NCBI GenBank assembly: GCA_944392765.1
Contig: CALXXU010000025.1
Span: 1 to 35,673, forward strand
From: an uncultured Anaerobiospirillum sp.
GTDB lineage: Bacteria > Pseudomonadota > Gammaproteobacteria > Enterobacterales > Succinivibrionaceae
DNA: 35,673 nucleotides
Reading direction: 5' to 3'
The notes beneath the pieces are model-generated. The model was not told the DNA's origin, did not search any database, and worked only from the letters and a program-made list of their open reading frames with translations. Below are positions 25,397 to 33,855 of this stretch, in pieces (position 1 is the stretch's first letter; the number at the start of each line of letters is the position of its first letter). The translations under genes and the position numbers were made by a program.

Positions 25397-28300
25397 ATGT
25401 CCACTCAAACCACTCCACCGACCGTTAACCTAGAGCTGACGGTCGCTGAAAATCAGGCCTTAGCCTATCAGCGTGAGCTGCAAACGGTTCACGATGCTGT
25501 GGCCGCACGCTTAGCCCAAGAAATCTTAGGCTTAGTGGGCGCGCAGTGCGTGCTTGAGTTTTTGCCCGAGCAAGGCGAGGAAACAGGTGATGATGACGAG
25601 CAAGACTTTGCTCCATCACGCCTGATCTTATTTGAACATTTAGATCCGCACTACCTCACGGCCATTGTGGCTAAAGTGCAGGCGCTGCAGGAGCAAGGTG
25701 AGATCGCCAGCAATCTCTCGATTGCGATCACGCAAAAGGCCCTGCAAGACTTGGATTTAGGTCCAAACATACCCTCGTGGGTCGTGGCCAATGACCAAAA
25801 CGCGACCTATTGGCGCAACAATATTGAGCCTAATACCATCAAGCTCTGCGCTATCTCCAGCGGTGAGAACGAGGACACCTTAAGCAATATCACCGATCGC
25901 ATCAACTCCGAGAGCTTAAAGCAGCACCTCTCAGACAAAGCGGTGTTAGTCGAGGTCTTAACCTCCTTACAGCAAGCTCTACCTGAGCTTAGCACCGAAC
26001 TTACGCCTTATGAACAAGCCCAGATCAAGGACGTGCCGCGCATCTTGGCCGCGCTCTTGACCGACCCGCTGCGCGATGACTTAGCCACCACTTTAAGTGC
26101 CCTATGCGACACCTTAAGCGTCAAGCCTAGTGATGTCAGCGCCTATATCGCCCAGGTTCTGTTAGCTTTGGCCGCCGGAGCACGCAATGTGCGCTCAGCC
26201 TTAGGTCAGGCCTTGCCTACCTTCCAGATCCCGCGCCAAGAAGAGCTCTTCTTAACTAAGAGCAAGAGCCCTAAGCCTTACTCCAAACTGCAAGTTAAGC
26301 GCTTAGTGAGCGGCATTTTAAAAGAGCGCCCGACCCTCTTTAATTATGCGGTCGCCGCTGGCCAGCCATTAGAGAGCTTCAAGCTTAACAAGCTCAAAGA
26401 GAACCTGAGCCCACTGCTCACGGCCACGACTGTGATTGAGGGCACTAAGGAGGAAGTACCACTGCTTGCCGAGTGGGAATCAGGCCTGCTCAAGGAATTT
26501 GTCGCCCCCAAAAGCAAGCGCGAGGCGCTTTTTGCCCAGCTGTGCACCATCGAATGGACGGGCAAGCTCGAGCTCTTCTTTAACCCAGAGCCTAAGGCCG
26601 AGCAAAAGAAGAGCCTCTACGAGCGCACCATGGCCATGTTCCAGGACAATTTGACCAACGAGGCCAAACTCACCACCCAAGAGGAAGCCACGATTGAGCT
26701 GGTCAAGCAAGACGTCATGGCACTGACCCGCGACAATCGCAATGAGCTCAATGAGCTCTACCAAAGCCGCCGTGCCATCTTCGACCAAGAACCGTCCATC
26801 AGCAAAGAATGGGAAAAGTATATCTACTACGAAGATAACTACGCCGAGCCTAATTTCCTCTTGTCGCTAAGCAAAGCGGTGCTCAATCTGGCGCGCAGCA
26901 GCGATGACAGCGAGGAGCTGCTCGAGCGCCTCACCATCACCTTAGATGGCACCGCCCAGAAGATCTTAGAGAAGAATGCGGCGGTGATGTCGTACTTTAG
27001 CCTGCGCTATGGCGCGTTCCTGCGCGGACTGACCGAACATCTGGGCGGCCGCTTGGTGGTGGACTACGCCTGGAGCAATACCACCTCGAAAAAAGCTGAG
27101 TCCCAGGACGAGCCCGACCTCAATCCGCTCTTTAACTACCAAAAGTTCTTTGCCGCACGTGGGAAAAAGCAACCCTCCAAGTCGACCAAGGAGCGCGACC
27201 TGACTTTAGTCTTAGTGCTCACTCCAACCTATCGTAAAAAGGAAGGCAATACGCTCGAGCAAGGCAAGCCGTTTAAGCTCACTTGGCAGCTGCGCCCTGA
27301 GCGCGTCAGCTCCTTCTTCAGTGCTGACTTAGAGGCCCTCACCTCAGGCCCAATCTTACGTTGTGGCCTCTTTGAGCATGATGAGTTTACGGCGCAAGGC
27401 ACGCTCCAAGACTTAAGTCTCTACAATAGCACCACGCTCTTGATTCCAGAGAAGAGTGAGCGCACCTTCTTTAACGTCAGCGACAGCGCTGATTGTGACT
27501 TAAGCGCGCGCTGGCAGGCCACGATGGAGAGCTTAGAGCAGCAGCTCAACGACCCTAGCCTTACCCAACCAATCAAAGATTGCTTTGTTCAATTTGAGCA
27601 GCAGTATCACGACTGCTTACAACAGCTCAAAGACTGCACCTTGCAGCCGCACGCCTGCCATGAGCTCAGCCACAGCTATAGCGCCCTCCAGTACGAGCTC
27701 TTACAGAGCCCGATTAATCAGCTGCAACAAGGCTTAAGCCCGGCGACCGCTAAGCTCAAGGAACTGCTTGCTCTCATCTTGCAAGTAGGTATGGCCTATC
27801 GCAAGAGCGACAGTGCCCAAGACTCAAGCTACGCCATTGCCACTCCATTTACGGTCGAGGCCTTGCGCAGCCACGCCTGCAAGCTCGAGCGCACTCAAGA
27901 GCTCATCTGCGACATCTTGGAAAAGCCAATTTCGATCAACGATCGCGATGTGTTCTTGGCCTCCTTAGAGCAAGATCTCAACTACTACGACGCCCCCGAG
28001 CTCTGCCTCAATGGCTTAAGTCAGCATGATGCCCCGGTCAATGCCCGTTATAGCGAACTTATTGCCACCCAAGCCTTAGGCGGCTACACCCTGTATGTGG
28101 CCTCCAACAAGCTGCGCTCGGACTTAGGTGAGAACTTTGCCCGTCCCGTCAATCTCAAGGGCCGTGGGCGCCCGAAGAAGGCCATCACGACCAATCTCTC
28201 TAACGGTGCCCAAGGCGGTGGCGGCTGCTCGGGCATTGGTGGCGCTAACGCCAGCAGCAACTCCAGCGAATTAGCCTTAGGTGCTTTGAGCGCGCAAATT

Positions 28301-31300
28301 GGTGCTTACCTCAAGCATCACCCTTATCCGCTCAGTCAATGCACCCTGATCTTAAGTCATTGCCCGGTACCAGGCTTTGCCTTGGAGCTCTATCGCACCT
28401 TGCAGCACGATCAGCACGAAAACTGGAGTGGCACTCGTTTGAACTTGGTCATATTGTGCCCAAGCGCCCAGCAAGCCCAAGAGGTCTTTGCCCTCTTTGA
28501 AGGTGAGCGCTTTGCCCTCAAGCAATCACTTGAAGGCCCAGAGTTTGTCAAGAACGTCAGCGTCACGATCTTGCTTGAGGACAATGGGGTTGGCCTGGGC
28601 AAACGCTTTGGTACGCTCAACGATTACTTAGAGCGCATGAGCCTGCAGCAAAACGCCGTCAGCGCTTCAAGCTACAGCACAAACTACAACACAAGCTACA
28701 GCGCTTACAGCTACAGCACACCAAGCTACCAAGGCACCAACAGCGGCAACGATCGCTTCGCTCAAATCGGCCTCATGGTCCATGCTTTCGATGCCCGCTC
28801 AAGCTTCCAGTTCACTCAGGCGTATGAGGTTCCGGTAGTCAGCGATGAAGTGCACTACCAGCCATCGCTCATCAATATGGTCGATGCCAACCCAACCCAA
28901 GCCCTAGGCCGCTTTGTGGTCAGTCCAGTCCTGCCTTTAAGCAAGATCGTGTTCTTGCACAGCATCTTCTACCTCAATACTGGTTCTTACCAAGAGTTCA
29001 AAGATGCGCAAGCACAGCTTAAGCAAGCACTCCATGAGCACCAGGCAAGCCTCGAAACTGCCGGGCGCGCCGCTACGGCCTTAGGCTTGAGTGCGCCAAC
29101 CAATAGCACCCTGACCATCCTAACTCCGCTTTATGAGCGCACGATTGAAGATGAGTACCGCTCACCTGACAGCGCCCGCCTGACTCAAGCGGTCACGCAG
29201 ATCCACAAGTCATGTGATGCCGTGTTCTATCTTGATGACTTGCTTGACCGCAAGCAGCTCAAGAGCAAGGGTATTCGCGTCCTGTACTATCAAAAACTAC
29301 CGCACAATAGCCTCAACTTCATCATTGCCACCCAAGTCAATGTCGAAGCCAAGACCCGTCAATTCTTGCAGAAATTGGTGGCCGACACCAACTTAAGCCC
29401 TGAAGATCAAGCAAGCTGCCTCAAGCAAGTGGCCGAGGCTTCGCTCAATATCTCCGGACGCTTGCTCATGCACGCGCAGCTGCGGCGCCAGCACGCCTAT
29501 GAGCTGATGGGCGTGGTCTTAACCGGCTTTATGGCGCAAAGCATGATGGATCTGATCGCCCAGCACTATCAGGCCCAAGGCCAGACTTATCGCACCTTGA
29601 TTTACCTTGATGACTACAAGGGCATCTTCCAAGCGGTGGGCACACAGCGCCAAAAGCGCCTGGCAGACCTCTTAGGCATTCAGCTCATCAAGCACGAAGT
29701 CAACGGTGAGCCGCATTACCTCTTAAACCTCGTGGTGATGGAGAGCAAGTTCTTAGAGAGCACCAGCACTAAGGCTGCGAACAAATCCTTAAAGCAGACG
29801 CGCGAGACCACCGAGCTCTTGCACCGCGCCTTTAAGATCTACGCGACCCGCCACAGCTTAGATCGCAAGCAGTGGCTGGCGCGCATCGCCGACATGCTGG
29901 TCGACAATAGCGACCAATTAAGTCCGCAGGCTACCGATCAAGGCTCAGATGAGTTTAGCCGAGTTCAACAACTCATTCGCAACGGCCAGGTCGACATCTT
30001 GCTCAAGGGCTGCTCCTTAGTCTTTGTCCGCAGCAGTGGCGAGGATGAGGGTACTAGCCTTAATCTCTCCGTGCCACCGTGCGAGGCCAGCATCAAGCCT
30101 AAGCTTGACAAGTCAAGCCCAGAGCAAGGCTTCCCACTGGTGCAAGCTAAGTTCACGGGCGTCGGTGTCACCACCGTCCTCGAAAGCTTCTACCAGCACC
30201 AAGGCAAGGGCGATCAGCAGGCCCTGGAGGACATTGCCACCAAGTGCCACGATGACACCATCAAGTACTACTGCATCAAGGACGATCCAAAGTTCTTGCT
30301 GCAAGCACAGCTGCCTGCCACCCAGAGTGAAGTCCGAGCTGAACCTAAAGCCCAAACTGAGTCTATTAAAGCCGAGCAAACAGTCGCCCCAACCACGTCT
30401 GAGCAGCCAGCCCTGGTCGATACCACCACAGCTGAGCCTGAAGCCAATGACGACTTCCAGCTGGAGCATGAAAAGCAGGTTCGTGACCCAGGATTTGAGC
30501 TCAAACCAGAGTTCGGCTGGCAAACCGCACCGCTTATTCACGACGAGTTCACTCAGCCAGAAGAGACCGTGGTAACGCCACAGCCTGAGGATAAGCCGCT
30601 GCCAACGCCAGAGGTCAAGCCTGAATCGCCTCAGGTGCAGCCACCAGTAACACCGGTGCCACCAGTTGTGCCACCACAACCTCCGGTAACACCAGTGCCA
30701 CCAGTTGTGCCACCACAACCTCCGGTAACACCGGTGCCACCGGTTGTGCCACCGCAACCAACGATTGAGCCGCCAGTTATGCCACCGCAACCACCGATTG
30801 AGCCGCCAGTTGTAAATCCGCCGCAGCCTGAACCTGAAGTTCTGGCGCCAGAGCGCAGTGAGTGGCTGGCCACGGTACCGCGCCGCGCCTACAGCTCTTG
30901 GCGTCCTGATGTGGCTACGCTGTTGCCATGCTCGGTACGTGATGATAAAGCCGATCAACGTCAACTCGCACGCAAGATCGAAGATATCGATGAAGCATTT
31001 CGCGAGTTTGGTGTGGATGCCAAGGTCGATTATCCCGTACCTGGACCAATCATCACGAGCTACATCTTAAAGCTCGGCTACGGTGAAACTTCCAAGGCAA
31101 TTGAGCGCATCGTCAATGAGCTGCCGCGTAAGCTTGGGGTACCGTCAGTCCGCTTTATCGCAACTAATGTCATTCTTGAGGTACCAAACGATCATAGAGC
31201 GGCTATCACCTTAGGTGATGTGCTCTCAAGTGCGGAGTTTAAGCAAACTAAGGCGGCCTTACCGCTCGCATTAGGCCTTGCCCCAGATGGCGAACCGATA

Positions 31301-32308
31301 GTGCGCGATTTAGTCGATGGTGGCCCACACTTATTGGTAGCAGGTACCACTGGCTCAGGCAAGTCGGTTGGCCTTAATAGCTTATTGCTCTCTATGATTG
31401 CGCGCCTTTCACCGCAAGAGTTGCGCCTCATCATCATCGATCCTAAACGTGAGTTCCAAGCCTACGATGCGCTGCCGCACATGCTGGCCCCTGCTATCAA
31501 GGACGTCACCACAGGTTCAATCACTTGCTTGCGTTGGTGTATTGATGAAATGGAGCGCCGCTACGACCTGTTTGAAGATATCGGCAAGCCGAACTTGGTG
31601 GAATATAACCAATTCATCACCAGTGAACTGCAGCAAGGCCGCCGCAATCGCAACTACTTTGCCGATGAAACTCAAGAGTATCTTGAGCCTCTGCCCCGCA
31701 TTGTGATTTTGATCGATGAGTTTAGCGATCTGATGGCACAAACCCGAGCCAGTGGCCGCTCCAAGGGCAGCGAGTTTGAGGCCTTGATTGCCCGCATCGT
31801 CCAAAAGAGCCGTGCAGCTGGCATCCACCTGATCTTGGCCACCCAATCGCCACGCGCCAACGTGGTCACAGGTCTCATCAAGAGCAATCTGCCAGCACGC
31901 ATTGCATTTAAGGTTAGTGACAATCGCGAATCTATGATCGTCTTGGATGAAACCGGAGCAGAAGACCTATTAGGCAAGGGCGATATGCTCTATCACCTCA
32001 GCACAGAGCCTACGCACCGCGCCCATGGCCCATATGCCACCGGTCAGAACATTGATGCGCTAGTCTCAGCTTGGCATAAGCGCTACGGTGACCCAGAGTA
32101 TTTGACCGATCTTACCCAAAAGCTCGGTTTGAGCCCGGCAACACCAGACAACTTAGATGAGATCTTGGCCAAGGCAGCAACCTTAGCCCAAGAGTTCAAA
32201 GCAGAAGGAGCTACCATAACCGAGCGCGATCTGCGCCACCGCTTGGAGCTCAATACTCTGACCACGCAAAAGCTCATGGCTAAGCTCACCGAGCAAGGTC
32301 TGCTCTAA
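25397..32308 (+). CDS. giant FtsK-motor protein, DptH-like, with candidate PD-(D/E)XK domain (2303 aa)
   Basis: The ATG at 25397 (GGGGA upstream) is preferred; an earlier GTG at 25340 overlaps the previous gene. Residues 1-900 are unassigned. An AT-hook-like GRGRPKK (922-928) is followed by a Gly/Ser linker. Around 1400-1455, LDDYKGIF, D1424 in ADLLG, and E1449-S-K1451 in VVMESKF are spaced like a PD-(D/E)XK nuclease core. A proline-repeat linker spans 1749-1810. The C-terminus is a full FtsK-type motor: PGPIITSYILKL, Walker A GTTGSGKS (1983-1990), IIIDPKREF, ALRWC-like CLRWCIDEMERRYDLF, Walker B IVILIDEF (D2107, E2108), ATQSP, and a final winged-helix-like segment. I infer a DNA translocase-nuclease. 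DptH in Dnd systems has similar logic but is nearer 1700 residues. HerA-type helicases are the alternative. Confidence 0.7.
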   Translation: MSTQTTPPTVNLELTVAENQALAYQRELQTVHDAVAARLAQEILGLVGAQCVLEFLPEQGEETGDDDEQDFAPSRLILFEHLDPHYLTAIVAKVQALQEQGEIASNLSIAITQKALQDLDLGPNIPSWVVANDQNATYWRNNIEPNTIKLCAISSGENEDTLSNITDRINSESLKQHLSDKAVLVEVLTSLQQALPELSTELTPYEQAQIKDVPRILAALLTDPLRDDLATTLSALCDTLSVKPSDVSAYIAQVLLALAAGARNVRSALGQALPTFQIPRQEELFLTKSKSPKPYSKLQVKRLVSGILKERPTLFNYAVAAGQPLESFKLNKLKENLSPLLTATTVIEGTKEEVPLLAEWESGLLKEFVAPKSKREALFAQLCTIEWTGKLELFFNPEPKAEQKKSLYERTMAMFQDNLTNEAKLTTQEEATIELVKQDVMALTRDNRNELNELYQSRRAIFDQEPSISKEWEKYIYYEDNYAEPNFLLSLSKAVLNLARSSDDSEELLERLTITLDGTAQKILEKNAAVMSYFSLRYGAFLRGLTEHLGGRLVVDYAWSNTTSKKAESQDEPDLNPLFNYQKFFAARGKKQPSKSTKERDLTLVLVLTPTYRKKEGNTLEQGKPFKLTWQLRPERVSSFFSADLEALTSGPILRCGLFEHDEFTAQGTLQDLSLYNSTTLLIPEKSERTFFNVSDSADCDLSARWQATMESLEQQLNDPSLTQPIKDCFVQFEQQYHDCLQQLKDCTLQPHACHELSHSYSALQYELLQSPINQLQQGLSPATAKLKELLALILQVGMAYRKSDSAQDSSYAIATPFTVEALRSHACKLERTQELICDILEKPISINDRDVFLASLEQDLNYYDAPELCLNGLSQHDAPVNARYSELIATQALGGYTLYVASNKLRSDLGENFARPVNLKGRGRPKKAITTNLSNGAQGGGGCSGIGGANASSNSSELALGALSAQIGAYLKHHPYPLSQCTLILSHCPVPGFALELYRTLQHDQHENWSGTRLNLVILCPSAQQAQEVFALFEGERFALKQSLEGPEFVKNVSVTILLEDNGVGLGKRFGTLNDYLERMSLQQNAVSASSYSTNYNTSYSAYSYSTPSYQGTNSGNDRFAQIGLMVHAFDARSSFQFTQAYEVPVVSDEVHYQPSLINMVDANPTQALGRFVVSPVLPLSKIVFLHSIFYLNTGSYQEFKDAQAQLKQALHEHQASLETAGRAATALGLSAPTNSTLTILTPLYERTIEDEYRSPDSARLTQAVTQIHKSCDAVFYLDDLLDRKQLKSKGIRVLYYQKLPHNSLNFIIATQVNVEAKTRQFLQKLVADTNLSPEDQASCLKQVAEASLNISGRLLMHAQLRRQHAYELMGVVLTGFMAQSMMDLIAQHYQAQGQTYRTLIYLDDYKGIFQAVGTQRQKRLADLLGIQLIKHEVNGEPHYLLNLVVMESKFLESTSTKAANKSLKQTRETTELLHRAFKIYATRHSLDRKQWLARIADMLVDNSDQLSPQATDQGSDEFSRVQQLIRNGQVDILLKGCSLVFVRSSGEDEGTSLNLSVPPCEASIKPKLDKSSPEQGFPLVQAKFTGVGVTTVLESFYQHQGKGDQQALEDIATKCHDDTIKYYCIKDDPKFLLQAQLPATQSEVRAEPKAQTESIKAEQTVAPTTSEQPALVDTTTAEPEANDDFQLEHEKQVRDPGFELKPEFGWQTAPLIHDEFTQPEETVVTPQPEDKPLPTPEVKPESPQVQPPVTPVPPVVPPQPPVTPVPPVVPPQPPVTPVPPVVPPQPTIEPPVMPPQPPIEPPVVNPPQPEPEVLAPERSEWLATVPRRAYSSWRPDVATLLPCSVRDDKADQRQLARKIEDIDEAFREFGVDAKVDYPVPGPIITSYILKLGYGETSKAIERIVNELPRKLGVPSVRFIATNVILEVPNDHRAAITLGDVLSSAEFKQTKAALPLALGLAPDGEPIVRDLVDGGPHLLVAGTTGSGKSVGLNSLLLSMIARLSPQELRLIIIDPKREFQAYDALPHMLAPAIKDVTTGSITCLRWCIDEMERRYDLFEDIGKPNLVEYNQFITSELQQGRRNRNYFADETQEYLEPLPRIVILIDEFSDLMAQTRASGRSKGSEFEALIARIVQKSRAAGIHLILATQSPRANVVTGLIKSNLPARIAFKVSDNRESMIVLDETGAEDLLGKGDMLYHLSTEPTHRAHGPYATGQNIDALVSAWHKRYGDPEYLTDLTQKLGLSPATPDNLDEILAKAATLAQEFKAEGATITERDLRHRLELNTLTTQKLMAKLTEQGLL
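30641..30826 (+). repeat. 39-bp tandem repeats coding a proline-rich linker
   Basis: Three 39-bp units (30641-30679, 30680-30718, 30719-30757) encode the 13-residue unit PPVTPVPPVVPPQ. Two shorter variants follow (30758-30790 and 30791-30826, PxIEPPVxxPPQ type). They differ only by a few synonymous bases, implying recent expansion. The linker separates the candidate nuclease part of the giant protein from its FtsK motor; its length may vary between strains by slippage or recombination. Confidence 0.9.
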
Positions 32309-32313
32309 CCTAC

Positions 32314-32340
32314 AGCGCCCGCTCCCTTGGGGCGGGCGCT
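32314..32340 (+). terminator. strong hairpin after the FtsK-like gene
   Basis: A stem agcgcccgc/gcgggcgct, extended by ccc/ggg around a TT loop with one bulged T, lies five bases after the stop codon. It is very stable, but no T-run follows. A degenerate copy occurs at 33814-33835 behind the displaced 3' end, so it was part of the duplicated segment. It marks the end of the four-gene operon. Confidence 0.6.
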
Positions 32341-32830
32341 GACACAGCAAGACAGCAGAGAGCCAATAACTTAATTTGAGCGAAAACTGTGAGCTAATTG
32401 ACACCTATTTGCCCCAATCATGGTAAGATTGCTATGTCATGATGTTATTTCTTAACATTAGCAAGCAAATCATTAGAAATGATTGTTATACATATTAAAC
32501 CCTCTCAAGTCTTGTTAAGATCTAACATCAGAAGTTTACTCTTATTAAATAAATATCATTCAAATATCTTAAAATTAAAACCCTAATATTTATTTTTAAA
32601 TAAAAACATAGCAAACATCGTTGATTAATATTTTATTAATTTTCTATAACAATCTAATAAACCATGTGCTTAAGCTTTTTGGCATTTATAAAATTAAATA
32701 TTAACCAAATTTTATGCCATCTGTTTGTTATAGATAAAAAAAACACACAAATCCGTGACATTTTTTTTTTTGCGAGTTTTAGTAGGTAAGTTTTAACAAA
32801 TTATTCAAGTTAGATAGTTGACTGATTCAT
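32341..32830. other. AT-rich, gene-free start of the island with several inverted repeats
   Basis: GC content drops abruptly from about 32.43 kb. Inverted repeats are atgtta/taacat (32442-32458), aatcatt/aatgatt (32468-32484) and a bulged stem ggcat-ataaaatt/aattttat-gcc (32681-32719). An A-tract near 32737 and an 11-base T-tract (32761-32771) precede the next gene. No open frame is convincing. The promoter of the AT-rich gene pair must lie here, but I cannot pick one with confidence. Confidence 0.5.
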
Positions 32831-33442
32831 ATGTTTACTGAAATTTTCAACTCACTCGCTGCATGTAAGCTTTTTATTAAATTTTTATTTACTGCATGCA
32901 CAGGCATATGTGGTTCAATAATTGGTCTGTATTATTATATAATCAAATTTCCATCAAGCGGCAATTTGAGTGATTTATTTTATGCAAAAATTGCTCTAGG
33001 ATTTGGATTTTTTGCTTTTATTGTGGTAGTTGCATTTACCAAAATTACTCTTGACAGAATAGCAATACTTGATAATAAAGACAAGAACGAGCAAGACGAG
33101 GATAAAGAAAAACAAGAAAAGTCAGAAAACAAACTTTTTCACATCAAAGTTGAAGTTATTGAAACTGGGACTATCTTAGTAAAGAAAAAAGTTTCGATTG
33201 ATTCTGAACTCAATAATATCGCTCAATCTATTGCCGTTATAGCAAATTCAGATAACAATGGCATTGGGCCAAATGTAAAAAATGTGTTAAAAAATATTTC
33301 AATTAAATTACAGAAAATTATTGATAAAAACAGTGATAACGAAGCTGCAATTCTTGAGATATTAGACAAAATCAAAGATCTTAATATCACTGACTCACCA
33401 GTAAGTGAAAACACCTGTAACAAACAAAATAAAGAGGAGTAA
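32831..33442 (+). CDS. two-TM protein with charged cytoplasmic domain, AT-rich (203 aa)
   Basis: Not recognised. Two hydrophobic segments (about residues 13-38, LFIKFLFTACTGICGSIIGL; and 51-70, YAKIALGFGFFAFIVVVAF) are followed by a Lys/Glu/Asp-rich linker (DNKDKNEQDEDKEKQEK). After the linker come a short beta-like part (FHIKVEVIETGTILVKKKV) and a helical, probable coiled-coil end. Codon use is strongly A/T-biased, unlike all neighbours outside the island, which points to recent transfer. The ATG at 32831 lacks a clear ribosome binding site. The small membrane protein gene starts five bases after its stop, so the two form an operon. Two-TM proteins with a sensor-like soluble domain occur as membrane effectors in defence loci; that role is speculation here. 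Confidence 0.7.
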   Translation: MFTEIFNSLAACKLFIKFLFTACTGICGSIIGLYYYIIKFPSSGNLSDLFYAKIALGFGFFAFIVVVAFTKITLDRIAILDNKDKNEQDEDKEKQEKSENKLFHIKVEVIETGTILVKKKVSIDSELNNIAQSIAVIANSDNNGIGPNVKNVLKNISIKLQKIIDKNSDNEAAILEILDKIKDLNITDSPVSENTCNKQNKEE

Positions 33443-33447
33443 CAAAT

Positions 33448-33615
33448 ATGTCTGTTGGTTTGCTTATGCTTATCGGCATGATTGTAGTTTTCGGTGGTTT
33501 TCTTGTAATATTTGGAGTACCATTTATTTATGGTTATTACCAAATAACAAAGCAGGAACGAAAAGAAAAGTCTAATAAAAACCATGCTAGCGCCCATTCT
33601 GAGCTTAACATGTAG
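33448..33615 (+). CDS. small single-TM protein, copy 1 (55 aa)
   Basis: A short gene with a good ribosome binding site (GAGGAG, seven to eight bases before the ATG), five bases after the two-TM gene. Residues 4-31 form one membrane helix (LLMLIGMIVVFGGFLVIFGV), then YGYYQITKQERKEK and a polar tail. It is clearly paralogous to the gene at 33856-34032: LMLIGM, the P-F after the helix, YYQ(I/V)TK and the basic/acidic tail match at the same positions. Codon use is AT-rich like the preceding gene. Function unknown; the topology suggests an accessory or effector membrane peptide. Confidence 0.75.
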   Translation: MSVGLLMLIGMIVVFGGFLVIFGVPFIYGYYQITKQERKEKSNKNHASAHSELNM

Positions 33616-33623
33616 CAATTAAA

Positions 33624-33674
33624 TAAAGCGAGACATATTTTATGAGATTAAAACATCAAAATTGTCTCGCTTTA
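33624..33674 (+). terminator. 12-bp perfect inverted repeat after small protein copy 1
   Basis: taaagcgagaca (33624-33635) and tgtctcgcttta (33663-33674) form a perfect 12-bp stem with a 27-base loop, followed by TATTTT. It is a plausible terminator of the AT-rich gene pair. The left arm recurs at 34044-34054 just after small protein copy 2, without a right arm, supporting duplication of the whole segment. Confidence 0.6.
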
Positions 33675-33740
33675 TATTTTCACCTGCTAGCATTAGGGCC
33701 AGCGACTAGGTCATCATCACGCATGACTTGGGCTGTGTTT

Positions 33741-33838
33741 ATGCTGGAGCTCAACTCGCTGACCGCGCAAAAAGTCATGGCCAAACTCAAAGAGCAAGGC
33801 CTGCTCTAACCTACAGCGCCCACCCCCTTGGGGCGAAC
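33741..33838 (+). pseudogene. displaced 3' end of the FtsK-like gene
   Basis: The last 21 codons plus the downstream hairpin of the giant gene (32244-32337) recur here at 33744-33838. The encoded residues are LELNSLTAQKVMAKLKEQG-LL, against LELNTLTTQKLMAKLTEQG-LL in the intact gene: 17 of 21 are identical. After the stop, ctctaacctacagcgccc and ccttggggcg are also shared. Nothing upstream of the LEL matches the giant gene, so this is a scar and not a gene. It lies immediately before small protein copy 2. Confidence 0.85.
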
Positions 33839-33855
33839 CTTAGCAAGGAGGACAA

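Noticed and set aside
30641-30826. Short regularly spaced repeats that might suggest a CRISPR array
   Set aside because: The 39-bp units are directly contiguous with no spacers, are in frame within a long coding region, and encode a proline-rich linker.
30113-30964. A 283-codon open frame on the - strand, rich in Trp/Arg/His
   Set aside because: It is the antisense image of the proline repeats and surrounding coding sequence of the giant gene, with extreme composition and no supporting context.
18213-32308. Interpretation of the operon as BREX or DISARM
   Set aside because: There is no adenine methyltransferase, no PglZ-like phosphatase, no Lon-like protease and no SNF2/PLD pair. Only an ATPase, two paralogous subunits and an FtsK-type motor are present.
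32831-33615. Reading the AT-rich pair as a classical toxin-antitoxin module
   Set aside because: Neither protein matches a known toxin or antitoxin, and a two-TM plus single-TM pair does not by itself support that call. Kept as an unknown membrane pair.
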